The notes under the pieces: model-generated | Seen by the model: only the letters and a program-made list of their open reading frames with translations | Told to the model about the DNA's origin: nothing | The model's database searches: none | Shown here: piece after piece, positions 8,202-15,339 of the stretch | How positions within the stretch are numbered: position 1 is the first letter of the stretch | Layout of the letters: each line of letters starts with the position of its first letter | Translations under genes and position numbers: made by a program | Assembly (NCBI GenBank): GCA_030037185.1 | Contig: JASHRR010000649.1 | Coordinates: 1 to 19,105, forward strand | DNA: 19,105 bases | From: Xanthobacteraceae bacterium | GTDB taxonomy: Bacteria > Pseudomonadota > Alphaproteobacteria > Rhizobiales > Xanthobacteraceae | Direction: 5' to 3'

Positions 8202-9266
8202 ATGGACCACTTACCCGACGTCAAATCAATCGATTGCGACGTCCATCCGCGCGTGCCCGGCATGCCGGCGCTGATGCCCTACCTGGAGGATTTCTGGCGC
8301 GATTGCGTCGAGGACCGCGGCATCAGTTCGCTTGAGAGCATCGCTTATCCGCCGAACGCGCCGATTTCGGCGCGATGCGATTTTCGCGCGGGTGGCGAGG
8401 TGGCAGCTACCGTCGGCCAATTGCAAGCGCAAGTATTCGACCGCTGGGGCATGAGCTTGGCGATCTGCAACTGCCTCTACGGCGTCCACCTCGTTCTGAA
8501 CGAGGACATGGCGCGTGCCTTCGCGCGGGCCGTCAATCAGTGGATCGCGACGCAATGGCTCGACCGCGACGAACGGCTACGCGCATCGATTGTGGTTCCG
8601 GTGCAGAATGTCGAATTTGCCGTCGATGAAATCGAGCGGTGGGCGGGGGATCCCCGTTTTGTCCAGGTGCTGGTGCTCGCGATGGGCGAACTTCCGCTGG
8701 GTCGCCGCCAGTTTTGGCCGATCTACGCGGCGGCTGAACGGCATCGCCGACCGATCGGGATTCATGCCGGCAGCGCGTACCGCCATCCCGTCACCTCGCT
8801 GGGCTGGCCGAGCTATTACGTGGAGGATTATGCGGCCCAGGCGCAGGGCTTCCAATCGCAGGTCGCAAGTCTCATCTGCGAGGGTGTGCTGACCAAGCAT
8901 CCCGCGCTCAAGGTGGTGCTGATCGAGTCCGGCGTCACTTGGGTGCCGGCCTTTTTGTGGCGCCTGTCGAAGTTCTGGCGCGGCCTGCGTACCGAGATCC
9001 CGTGGATCGACCGATCCCCATCGGAAGTCTTCCGCGATCATTTTCGCCTGACCGTGCAACCCTTCGATGCGCCCGATTCCCCCGACATTGTCCACCGCGT
9101 CATCGATCAACTTGGTTGCGATGACCTCCTGCTTTTTTCCTCCGATTACCCGCATTGGCAATTTGATGGCGACAATTTCCTTCCCGCCGGCATTCCGGCC
9201 GACCTCGCACGCAAGATCATGGTGGACAATCCTCGCGCTACTTATTTTGGACAGGGAACTTCCTGA
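8202..9266 (+). CDS. amidohydrolase-2 family metal hydrolase
   Basis: TIM-barrel metal-dependent hydrolase of the amidohydrolase-2 group (Pfam PF04909 style), which includes decarboxylases and hydrolases of ring-cleavage products. The N-terminal metal site is IDCDVHPRVPG (D13, H15), lacking the second His of a classical DxHxH. Later elements are IGIHAGSAYRHP, the LIESGVTWVP strand, and LLFSSDYPHWQFDGDN with the conserved late Asp, then DNPRATYFG at the end. All are typical of this family. The 354-residue length is normal. The ATG at 8202 is one codon after a possible GTG at 8199, and GGAA at 8190-8193 is the likely ribosome-binding site. It lies 33 bases after the unknown exported protein on the same strand. 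The substrate is unknown. Confidence 0.85.
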   Translation: MDHLPDVKSIDCDVHPRVPGMPALMPYLEDFWRDCVEDRGISSLESIAYPPNAPISARCDFRAGGEVAATVGQLQAQVFDRWGMSLAICNCLYGVHLVLNEDMARAFARAVNQWIATQWLDRDERLRASIVVPVQNVEFAVDEIERWAGDPRFVQVLVLAMGELPLGRRQFWPIYAAAERHRRPIGIHAGSAYRHPVTSLGWPSYYVEDYAAQAQGFQSQVASLICEGVLTKHPALKVVLIESGVTWVPAFLWRLSKFWRGLRTEIPWIDRSPSEVFRDHFRLTVQPFDAPDSPDIVHRVIDQLGCDDLLLFSSDYPHWQFDGDNFLPAGIPADLARKIMVDNPRATYFGQGTS

Positions 9267-9398
9267 TGCGCTCCCGAAAGCGTCCAAAAGCGTCGGCCGG
9301 CGCTTGGTAAGGCGACAGCCCGACAGCGCGCGCTACAACCTGCTCAGCGGGCGTAGCCGAGCAGCACCATTTCGCGCGATGCATGGGCGCTGGTCGGT

Positions 9399-11294
9399 TC
9401 ACGATTGGCCGTCGCGACGCAGATTGCGGCGATCCCCCTGGCGCTGTGTTATGCCGATCCGATCGAAATATTCCAAGACCTGGATGCTCAGGTTTCGGCC
9501 AATGCCGCTCATGCGGTTGAAATCGGCAGCGGAAAATGTGCCGTCCGGATATTCGCCGGCAAGCTGCTCGGCGATCCGCTGCAGTTCGTGGAGCGTTGCG
9601 GTTAGAAAATAGCGATTTTCTGCCACCTGATGCACCCAACCCAGCTGCTCGGCGCGGGCGAGGAACGATTTAAGGGGGGCGAGGGCAATTCGCACGCGCT
9701 CGACCACTTCCAGCACCCGCGGCGGACGCACGCCGTCGGCCGCGAGAGCTGGCGCGACGCGCTTCCAGAGGGCAGCTTCCCCCGGCGTCGGTTGGGGCTG
9801 GTGACCGCAAAGATGAATGATGGCGCCCCGGCGGGCAACGATGCCGGCCTCGCAAAGCTGCGCGAGCGCGCGGCGCAGCAGCGATTTCGTGACCGGCGGG
9901 CGGACAGCCGCATGAAGGCCCGTTTCAGCAAGCCCAAGCAGTTGTGGGTGGTTGCGGTGATGAGCCCCCAGCAGTTCTGCGGTTTGATCGAGCAATGCCT
10001 GCCAGTGATCGGCATGCAAGACGATCTTCGCGTTGCCATCGTGAAAGATCCTGGCGGGGTGGACTGCCAGCAGCGCTTCGCATTCCGATGCGGTCAAATT
10101 CCACGACCGTACAAAGATATCAAGATCGAAGCCGCGAACCGATGCGGCCATCATGCGGGCGAAGGCGGTTGCGGCGTCGGCCTTTCTCAGCGCCTCAAGC
10201 AGCCCCGATCGCATCGTCTTGTTCTGGCGTGTTGGCGGCAGCGGATCGAGAACCGAGCCGCCGCCGAGGGTACGTTTCGCCGGCTGATCCCTGAGGATGA
10301 ACTTCTGCATCGCCCAAGCCGCAATCGGCCGGTCGAGGTGCAGCGCCGCAACAGCACTTTCGCCTGACTGGACGGCCTTGCCGGAGAGGAGCGCGATGCG
10401 GCAGGTGAGTTCCTGTGTACCGATATGAAGATGCGCGGGAGTCCAATGGCGCAGCGGCCGCTCGCGCCCGACCAGGCGCAAATCGACGTCGATGCGCCGG
10501 GTCGCCTGATTGGGGCCGGCAGCGATCCAAACACCGCGCCGCAGATCATCAAGCGCCACCCCGGACAGTTGCATCGCGCAGCGGTCGCCGGCCTGTACCA
10601 GTGACACGTCGCGGTCATGGATGCGCAAGGAGCGTACCCGCGCCGCGGCCCCGGCCGGCGCGACCGTTACGGTGTCGCCGAGGCGGGCGGTGCCCGCATG
10701 AACGGACCCCGTCACCACGACGCCGACGCCATGCAGAACGAAGGCGCGGTCAACCGCCAGGCGAAACTGGCCGGCGGCTGGCGGCCGTGCATGGGTTTGC
10801 GCCAAAGCGGCGAGGTGGGCGCGGAGCGGCGCAATGCCTTCGCGCCTGTGAACAGAGGTGCGGAACAGACTCTCCGCCGTTATGCGCGTGTGGCTGAGCA
10901 GCGCACCAATTTCCGCTTCCACGGCATCGCTGCGCGCCGCCGCGACCTTATCGGTTTTGGTGAGCGCGACCGTGGCCCGCGCCACGCCGAGCAGGTCGAG
11001 GATTTCCACGTGTTCGACGGTTTGCGGCATCACGCCGTCATCGGCAGCCACCACCAGCAGGGCATGATCCACATTGCTGACGCCGGCCAGCATGTTCTTT
11101 ATGAAGCGCTGATGTCCCGGCACGTCGACGAAACCGAGCAGTCGTCCGCCCGCCAGCGGCATATAGGCAAAGCCGAGATCGATGCTAAGGCCGCGCGCCC
11201 GTTCTTCCGGCAGGCGATCAGTGTCGACGCCGGTGAGGGCGGAAACCAGCGAGGTCTTGCCGTGGTCGACGTGTCCGGCCGTCGCAATGATCAT
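9399..11294 (-). CDS. selB: selenocysteine-specific elongation factor SelB
   Basis: GTPase that brings Sec-tRNA(Sec) to ribosomes at UGA codons marked by a SECIS hairpin. The EF-Tu-like G domain shows G1 GHVDHGKT (7-14), G3 DVPGH (57-61) and G4 TKTD (112-115). Beta-barrel domains follow. The C-terminal 270 residues are the winged-helix region, ending in [18 protein letters not shown] and TQRQGDRR, the SECIS-binding part typical of SelB. The 631-residue length is normal. Neither selA nor selC is next to it, although selA-selB is a common order. Its 194-base upstream gap is shared with the divergent operon encoding the thioredoxin fusion and the UGSC selenoprotein, so the genes for Sec insertion and for a Sec protein lie together. 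Confidence 0.97.
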   Translation of the reverse strand: MIIATAGHVDHGKTSLVSALTGVDTDRLPEERARGLSIDLGFAYMPLAGGRLLGFVDVPGHQRFIKNMLAGVSNVDHALLVVAADDGVMPQTVEHVEILDLLGVARATVALTKTDKVAAARSDAVEAEIGALLSHTRITAESLFRTSVHRREGIAPLRAHLAALAQTHARPPAAGQFRLAVDRAFVLHGVGVVVTGSVHAGTARLGDTVTVAPAGAAARVRSLRIHDRDVSLVQAGDRCAMQLSGVALDDLRRGVWIAAGPNQATRRIDVDLRLVGRERPLRHWTPAHLHIGTQELTCRIALLSGKAVQSGESAVAALHLDRPIAAWAMQKFILRDQPAKRTLGGGSVLDPLPPTRQNKTMRSGLLEALRKADAATAFARMMAASVRGFDLDIFVRSWNLTASECEALLAVHPARIFHDGNAKIVLHADHWQALLDQTAELLGAHHRNHPQLLGLAETGLHAAVRPPVTKSLLRRALAQLCEAGIVARRGAIIHLCGHQPQPTPGEAALWKRVAPALAADGVRPPRVLEVVERVRIALAPLKSFLARAEQLGWVHQVAENRYFLTATLHELQRIAEQLAGEYPDGTFSAADFNRMSGIGRNLSIQVLEYFDRIGITQRQGDRRNLRRDGQS

Positions 11295-11411
11295 GGGCGA
11301 GCTTCGGGCCTACGCGTCAGAGAGCCGATTGAACGAAGCGACAGGACGCAGCGCGCTGATCGGCTTGGCCTGACATCAACAATCCTGCCAACATTGAGCC
11401 GCCCTGCCCAC

Positions 11412-11428
11412 CCTGCCGCAGCGGCAGG
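11412..11428. other. GC-rich hairpin in the selB/thioredoxin-fusion gap
   Basis: CCTGCCG (11412-11418) and CGGCAGG (11422-11428) form a perfect 7-bp stem around CAG. It lies in the divergent promoter region, so it would be in the 5' leader of selB if transcription starts to its right. The role is unknown. Confidence 0.35.
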
Positions 11429-11439
11429 CGGCGCCGCAA

Positions 11440-11449
11440 CCCTATAGGG
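11440..11449. promoter_or_regulatory. palindrome CCCTATAGGG, possible operator
   Basis: A perfect 10-base palindrome with an extra A on the left and G on the right (ACCCTATAGGGG). G/C tracts flanking an AT core resemble operators of the CsoR/FrmR repressor family. It lies 40 bases upstream of the thioredoxin-fusion start, where a repressor could act. No such regulator is encoded in the window, so this is a resemblance only. Confidence 0.3.
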
Positions 11450-11476
11450 GTGATTCCCGTCAACTGAAATCCGTCC

Positions 11477-11494
11477 TATCATGGCTCCATGATA
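11477..11494 (+). promoter_or_regulatory. inverted repeat over the start codon, with possible -10 box
   Basis: TATCATGG (11477-11484) and CCATGATA (11487-11494) are perfect inverted copies with two bases between. The ATG of the thioredoxin fusion (11489-11491) is inside the right arm. The left arm begins with TATCAT, a plausible -10 hexamer whose natural start point would be at or next to the ATG. No ribosome-binding site precedes the ATG, so a leaderless message is possible. The -35 region is weak. Confidence 0.35.
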
Positions 11495-12979
11495 CACGAC
11501 GGCGTTCCACAGATCGAAGCCAAGGACAACCCGGCATTCGCGGGCCCGACGTTCTTTGCCTTCATCAAGCAAGACTGTCCGACCTGTGTTCTGGCGATGC
11601 CGGCGCTGCGCGAGATCGACGAGCGCATCGCCCGCTCCGGCGGGACACTTAAAGTGCACGTGCAGGACGATGTGAGCTTCGCCAAAGGTTTTTCGCAGGC
11701 GAGCGACGATAGCGCACTCGCAGCCTCTTACCGCTACAACATCGATACGGTGCCGACCCTGCTCCGCCTCACGAGCGGCCGCGAGAACGCGCGCGTGGTC
11801 GGCTGGCGGCGCGCGGAATGGCAAGCCATCACCGGGCTTCCCGGGCTGGGCGAAGGCCTGCCGGAATATCGCCCGGGGTGCGGATCGAAAACCATCGACC
11901 CCGGCATGGCGGTGCGGCTCAAGGTGAAATACGGCGACACCGGCCTCGCATCGCGCCGCATTACAGTGCCGGCACTGTCCGATCCGGTCGAAACCTGCTA
12001 TGAGCGCGGCTGGACCGACGGCCTGCCGGTAGTGCCGCCCACCGAGGAACGCGTGCTCGAAATGCTTGACGGCATCCCGCGCGCACCGGGCGAGCTTATC
12101 GGCCTGATACCGCCCAACCTCGCTCCATGCACCGTGGAGAAGGTTGCCGTCAATGCTGTGATGGCGGGCTGCCGACCCGAATACATGCCTGTGGTGCTCA
12201 CCGCCGTCGAGGCGGCGCTGATGCCGGCCTTCGGGCTCCATGGGGTGCTTGCCACCACCAACGCCTGCACGCCGGTCGTCATGGTCAACGGGCCGATTGC
12301 GCGCGTCATCGGCATGAATGCGAAGGGCAATGTATTCGGCCAGGGCAACCGCGCTAACGCGGCGATCGGCCGTACGCTGCAGCTCATTGTACGCAATGTG
12401 GGCGGCGGGCGGCCGGGCGAGATCGATCGCTCGGTCTTCGGCAGTCCGGCGAAATACTCCTTCTGTTTCGCGGAAGACGAGGATGACCCCCGCTGGGACT
12501 CCTATGCTGTGTCGCTCGGGTATTCGCCGAATGCCTCAACCGTCACGATATTTCCAGGCGACGGTATCACCCAGATTATCGATCACATTTCGCGACGGCC
12601 GGAGGATTTGTGCCGCGCCTTTGCGGGCTGCATCCGGGCGATATATGGCACCGGCCATATCATCGGCGTGCAGGCTTTCCTGGCGATCGCACGGGAACAC
12701 GCAATCGTATTCTACGATGCCGGCTGGTCGAAAGCGCGCGTGAAGGAAGAGCTTCTCGGGCTGCTGAAAATTCCGGTGCGTGAGGTGGTGGCGGGCCGCG
12801 CCGGTTTGACGGGGCTGACGATCGAAGAAAGATCCAATCCGGACAACCTGGTCGCCAAATTCAAGAACGGCACCTTCAACATCATCCGGGCCGGTGGCTA
12901 CGCCGGCAAATATTCCGCCATCATCCCATCGATCGGCGGAAGAGGCAGTATCGAACCGGTAACCAGGGAGATCAGATAG
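11489..12979 (+). CDS. thioredoxin-fold fusion protein, partner of the UGSC selenoprotein
   Basis: The 496-residue protein has two parts. Residues 15-115 form a thioredoxin-like domain: FFAFIKQDCPTC with redox pair C30/C33 and the cis-proline loop DTVPT (P89). Residues 160-496 form a second domain opening with GWTDGLPVVPPTEERVLEML and containing NAVMAGCRPEYMPVV, VNGPIARVIGMNAKGN, GNRANAAIGRTLQL and GSPAKYSFCFAEDEDD. I recall this as a conserved family without an assigned reaction, found beside UGSC-type proteins; that recollection is not proof. No signal peptide is seen, so it is probably cytosolic. The stop is two bases before the ATG of the selenoprotein gene, implying translational coupling. 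The likely role, inferred, is to reduce or work with the selenocysteine centre of its neighbour. The ATG lacks a ribosome-binding site. Confidence 0.8.
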   Translation: MIHDGVPQIEAKDNPAFAGPTFFAFIKQDCPTCVLAMPALREIDERIARSGGTLKVHVQDDVSFAKGFSQASDDSALAASYRYNIDTVPTLLRLTSGRENARVVGWRRAEWQAITGLPGLGEGLPEYRPGCGSKTIDPGMAVRLKVKYGDTGLASRRITVPALSDPVETCYERGWTDGLPVVPPTEERVLEMLDGIPRAPGELIGLIPPNLAPCTVEKVAVNAVMAGCRPEYMPVVLTAVEAALMPAFGLHGVLATTNACTPVVMVNGPIARVIGMNAKGNVFGQGNRANAAIGRTLQLIVRNVGGGRPGEIDRSVFGSPAKYSFCFAEDEDDPRWDSYAVSLGYSPNASTVTIFPGDGITQIIDHISRRPEDLCRAFAGCIRAIYGTGHIIGVQAFLAIAREHAIVFYDAGWSKARVKEELLGLLKIPVREVVAGRAGLTGLTIEERSNPDNLVAKFKNGTFNIIRAGGYAGKYSAIIPSIGGRGSIEPVTREIR

Positions 12980-12981
12980 CG

Positions 12982-13503
12982 ATGCCGGAAAACATTCTCC
13001 TCGACCCGACGGCCGAGACGGCGCCGGCTAGACAGCCGCGCCTGGCGCGGCCGCCATCGATCGCCGGAATGACGATCGGACTCCTCGACATCGCCAAGAT
13101 GCGGAGTGACGAATTTCTCGATCGGCTCGACGAACTTCTGACGGAGCGCGGCCATGTGGTGAAGCGCTATCGCAAGAAACACTTCACGCACCTGGCGCCG
13201 CTTGAGCTGAAACAAAAGATCAAATCCGAATGCGACCTTGTCGTCGAAGGATTGGCTGATTGAGGCTCCTGCACGTCGTGCTGTATGCATGACCTCAGGG
13301 GCCTTGAGCAGCTGGGCACGGTGGCGGTCGGGGTTGCGACCACGGAATTCACGGTCGCGGCGGCGGCGCAGAGCCAGGCGCTGGGCTATGATCCGGCCGT
13401 GGTATTCGTTGCGCATCCGATCCAGGACCGCACACACGATGAAATCCGCGCCCTTGCGGAAGGTGCGCTGGGGGAGATCTTGGCTAATCTGGCGGACCGG
13501 TAG
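12982..13503 (+). CDS. UGSC-family selenoprotein (TGA 13261-13263 = Sec94)
   Basis: The frame opened at 12982 meets TGA at 13261-13263 and continues without another stop to TAG at 13501-13503. Read with selenocysteine, the product has 173 residues and the motif U94-G-S-C97-T-S-C100-C101, the signature of the UGSC (seleno)protein family, in which U or C occupies the first position. Sequence on both sides of the TGA looks like one protein: SECDLVVEGLAD before it, and HDLRGLEQLG and GVATTEFTVAAAAQ after it. A SECIS-like hairpin starts on the TGA, and selB is 1.7 kb away. No signal peptide is present. The ATG follows CAGGGAG at about 11 bases and nearly overlaps the upstream stop. The family's reaction is unknown to me; the UxxC pair suggests thiol/selenol redox chemistry. 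A standard gene caller would report 93 residues or split the gene in two. Confidence 0.93.
13261..13306 (+). promoter_or_regulatory. bacterial SECIS element
   Basis: An eleven-pair lower helix joins 13261-13271 to 13296-13306, with four G-U pairs and the UGA at its base. A small internal loop (13272-13274 and 13294-13295) follows. A seven-pair upper helix joins 13275-13281 to 13287-13293 and closes the five-base loop UGUAU (13282-13286). The loop begins 18 bases after the UGA and has a G in its first two positions, matching the published pattern for bacterial SECIS elements that bind SelB. The pairings were traced by hand. Confidence 0.85.
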
Positions 13504-13565
13504 GCTCTGACAGCGGCGGGCAACAGTGCCGTTGCGCCTCCCACGCCTCCATTCAGCTTTCACTT

Positions 13566-13591
13566 GAACAGCCGTCCAAACACGGCTGTTC
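13566..13591. terminator. perfect 10-bp hairpin after the selenoprotein gene
   Basis: GAACAGCCGT (13566-13575) pairs fully with ACGGCTGTTC (13582-13591) around CCAAAC. It lies between the plus-strand selenoprotein gene and the minus-strand cupredoxin gene, so it could end transcription from either side. There is no T-tract on either strand, so it may instead stabilise 3' ends. Confidence 0.5.
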
Positions 13592-13652
13592 GACCTATTG
13601 GCAAGCTCGGCTCGAGCGATCGGCGTCAGCGAAATTGGTTCGAGCTTGACTT

Positions 13653-13711
13653 CCGCTTTCCGGCGGATTCTGGTGCGCTACAGCCTGTGCGAAGTTTACA
13701 CCGGAAAGCGG
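13653..13711. repeat. 11-bp inverted repeat with 37-base spacer
   Basis: CCGCTTTCCGG (13653-13663) and CCGGAAAGCGG (13701-13711) are perfect inverted copies. The 37 bases between hold no ORF of note. It lies just downstream of the cupredoxin gene on the minus strand. It could be a transcript-end hairpin, a small mobile-repeat remnant or a dispersed palindromic element. Confidence 0.55.
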
Positions 13712-13726
13712 CTAAGCCACACGGTT

Positions 13727-14062
13727 TCACGGCGTCACGACAACCTTGCCCGTCATGTGTGGATGCAGGCCACAGAAATACTCATAGCTGCCGGCCTTAT
13801 CGAAGGTGAAGCTGAATTTATCTTCGGTGTCGAGGGCCGGTGAGTGGAACTTGCCGGTCGTTTCGACGATCGAATGGGCAATGTCGTCGTTGTTCTGCCA
13901 AACGATCTTGGTCCCGATTGGAACCGTGATGGCGTCGGGCTTGAAGGTGAAGTTGCCGATAGCGAGGTTGATTTCGCGGGGCTCCGCGAGTGCTGCGTAG
14001 ACGGCACAGCACACCGCCGCACCCGCCGAGAATGCGCGCAGACTGTCGTGGATGAGAGACAT
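13727..14062 (-). CDS. small periplasmic cupredoxin (amicyanin/pseudoazurin-like)
   Basis: A 111-residue blue-copper protein for periplasmic electron transfer. Residues 1-26 are a Sec signal peptide (likely cut after ALA, before EPREIN). The mature part is a single beta-barrel. The type 1 copper ligands are all visible: H63 in DDIAHSIVE, and C97, H100 and M103 in YFCGLHPHMTGKV, with amicyanin-like C-x2-H-x2-M spacing. The ATG at 14062 follows AAAAAAGGCA at about 8 bases and gives a proper signal peptide; the ORF extends upstream to 14113 but the extra residues are charged. It lies downstream of the phosphoesterase gene on the same strand with a gap of 153 bases, so they may be co-transcribed. 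The redox partner is unknown. Confidence 0.88.
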   Translation of the reverse strand: MSLIHDSLRAFSAGAAVCCAVYAALAEPREINLAIGNFTFKPDAITVPIGTKIVWQNNDDIAHSIVETTGKFHSPALDTEDKFSFTFDKAGSYEYFCGLHPHMTGKVVVTP

Positions 14063-14215
14063 TTTGTGTGCCTTTTTTGTTGCGTCATGCCATCCCGCGG
14101 CGCGATCGCGCACGTGTAGCGAGACACCGGCTTTTGCTCAGCCACCACGGAGCGTGGTTGGCCGGGCGCGGCGATGACGGGCTGTTTCGACGTGACCGAG
14201 CCGCGAACCGGAGGT

Positions 14216-15166
14216 TCACGCCTTGACGAGTTCGCTGTCGGTGATGGCAAGGGGCTGGGTGCCTCGTTTCACCTCGACTGTGGTGATGCCGAGGACCGTG
14301 CGCAGCTTGTCATCAGGCACGCGCATGGGGCCGGGCGCCGGCGCAGTGCCGGGCGCCGGTTGCGGGAAAGCTGTCGAGCGCGCGGTATGGAAGGTTACGG
14401 CGCCTTCGACCTTCTGCATGATCTGATGGATATGGCCGTTGAGCACCGTCACTGAGCCGAACCGCCTGACGAACCCTAGCGCCTGCGCTGCATCATCGGT
14501 TCCCCAGCCCCAGTTCTCAGCGACGGTCCACAGCGGGATATGGGCAAACAGTACGATCGGGGTGGAGGCTGGTTTGCTCTTCAGATCGTCCGAAAGCCAC
14601 GCAAGCTGCTCGGCGCCAAGCGTTCCCATGCCGCCCGCCTTGAGGTTCGCGACATTGACCAGGCCAACGAAATGCACGCCGTTGGTGTCGAACGAATACC
14701 AGCCGCTGCCCTTGGCCCGGACCCGCTTGCCGTAGCGCTCCAGGTAGGCCTTGCCGAGGTCGGCATCGATGATGTCATGTTCGCCCGGAACGTAGAAGGT
14801 ATCGAGCCGCGCCTTACCGATCGCCTGATCGGCGTTGTCGAATTCCTCAGGCCTGGACAAATGGGTGATGTCGCCGGTGTGCAGCATCAGGGCGGGCTTC
14901 TGCGGCAACCCGCCGATCTTGGCAATGGCCTCCTCGAGCGTCGCCATCGGATTGGGGTTGGCGGGCGCTTTGAAGCCGATGTGACTGTCGGAAATCTGCA
15001 GGAACGCGAAACCGCTCGCGGCCTGCGCCCTGGCTTCGGAGATTGCGAGCAACGACGATGACCGCGGCACGCCGCCTACCATTGTCCACAGCACGCCGGT
15101 GCCGGCCCACATCATGCAGTTCAATGCGCCGCGCCGGTCAATCCCGTCCCGATCGTTGTGTTCCAT
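14216..15166 (-). CDS. Tat-exported calcineurin-like metallophosphoesterase
   Basis: A 316-residue two-metal phosphohydrolase. DRRGALNCMMWAG at residues 10-22, followed by a hydrophobic stretch and ARAQA, looks like a twin-arginine signal, so the enzyme would fold with its metals before export. Metal-site motifs appear in order: ISDSHIG (D60, H62), LHTGDITH (D99), VPGEHD (129-131), LFAHIPLW and LNGHIHQ. The third motif is normally GNHD/E; here Glu replaces the metal-binding Asn. A Pro/Ala-rich loop (PQPAPGTAPAPGP) lies near the C terminus. The ATG at 15166 is preceded by AGGGAGA at good spacing. The substrate is unknown. Its partner downstream is the cupredoxin, and both products are predicted periplasmic, so a joint envelope role is possible. 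Confidence 0.87.
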   Translation of the reverse strand: MEHNDRDGIDRRGALNCMMWAGTGVLWTMVGGVPRSSSLLAISEARAQAASGFAFLQISDSHIGFKAPANPNPMATLEEAIAKIGGLPQKPALMLHTGDITHLSRPEEFDNADQAIGKARLDTFYVPGEHDIIDADLGKAYLERYGKRVRAKGSGWYSFDTNGVHFVGLVNVANLKAGGMGTLGAEQLAWLSDDLKSKPASTPIVLFAHIPLWTVAENWGWGTDDAAQALGFVRRFGSVTVLNGHIHQIMQKVEGAVTFHTARSTAFPQPAPGTAPAPGPMRVPDDKLRTVLGITTVEVKRGTQPLAITDSELVKA

Positions 15167-15248
15167 AATGTGCTCTCCCTCGCGGCCGATAACGGCCGAC
15201 TGCCGGAGAGACGGCGGAGGGGGAGCGTTTATTCCGGGTCATTTCAGG

Positions 15249-15290
15249 CCACGTATCACGTGGTCGTGAATGCGGCAGAAACCCGCATTC
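15249..15290. other. two adjacent hairpins between phosphoesterase and pseudogene
   Basis: CCACGT/ACGTGG (15249-15254 with 15258-15263) is followed by GAATGCGG/CCGCATTC (15268-15275 with 15283-15290, loop CAGAAAC). They lie downstream of the stop of the minus-strand amidohydrolase pseudogene, so they may be its old transcription end. No T-tract follows. Confidence 0.35.
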
Positions 15291-15339
15291 TGCTGGTCAG
15301 TCAGGTCTGATCCGACACATCTCTCGGTTGCTTCGCAAG

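Noticed and set aside
9267..9398. possible selC (tRNA-Sec) beside selB
   Set aside because: No UCA-anticodon stem-loop, T-arm consensus or long variable arm could be built on either strand; the same holds for 11295-11488.
11291..12241. 316-residue minus-strand frame overlapping the selB start by ATGA, as a possible selA end
   Set aside because: It has no SelA motif, and it is antisense to the thioredoxin-fusion gene.
13261..13263. TGA as a real stop, giving a 93-residue protein
   Set aside because: The frame continues as GSCTSCC with family-like sequence to TAG, a SECIS-shaped hairpin begins at the TGA, and selB is nearby.
13598..13843. 81-residue plus-strand frame
   Set aside because: It runs into the antisense of the cupredoxin and crosses the 11-bp inverted repeat; nothing supports coding.
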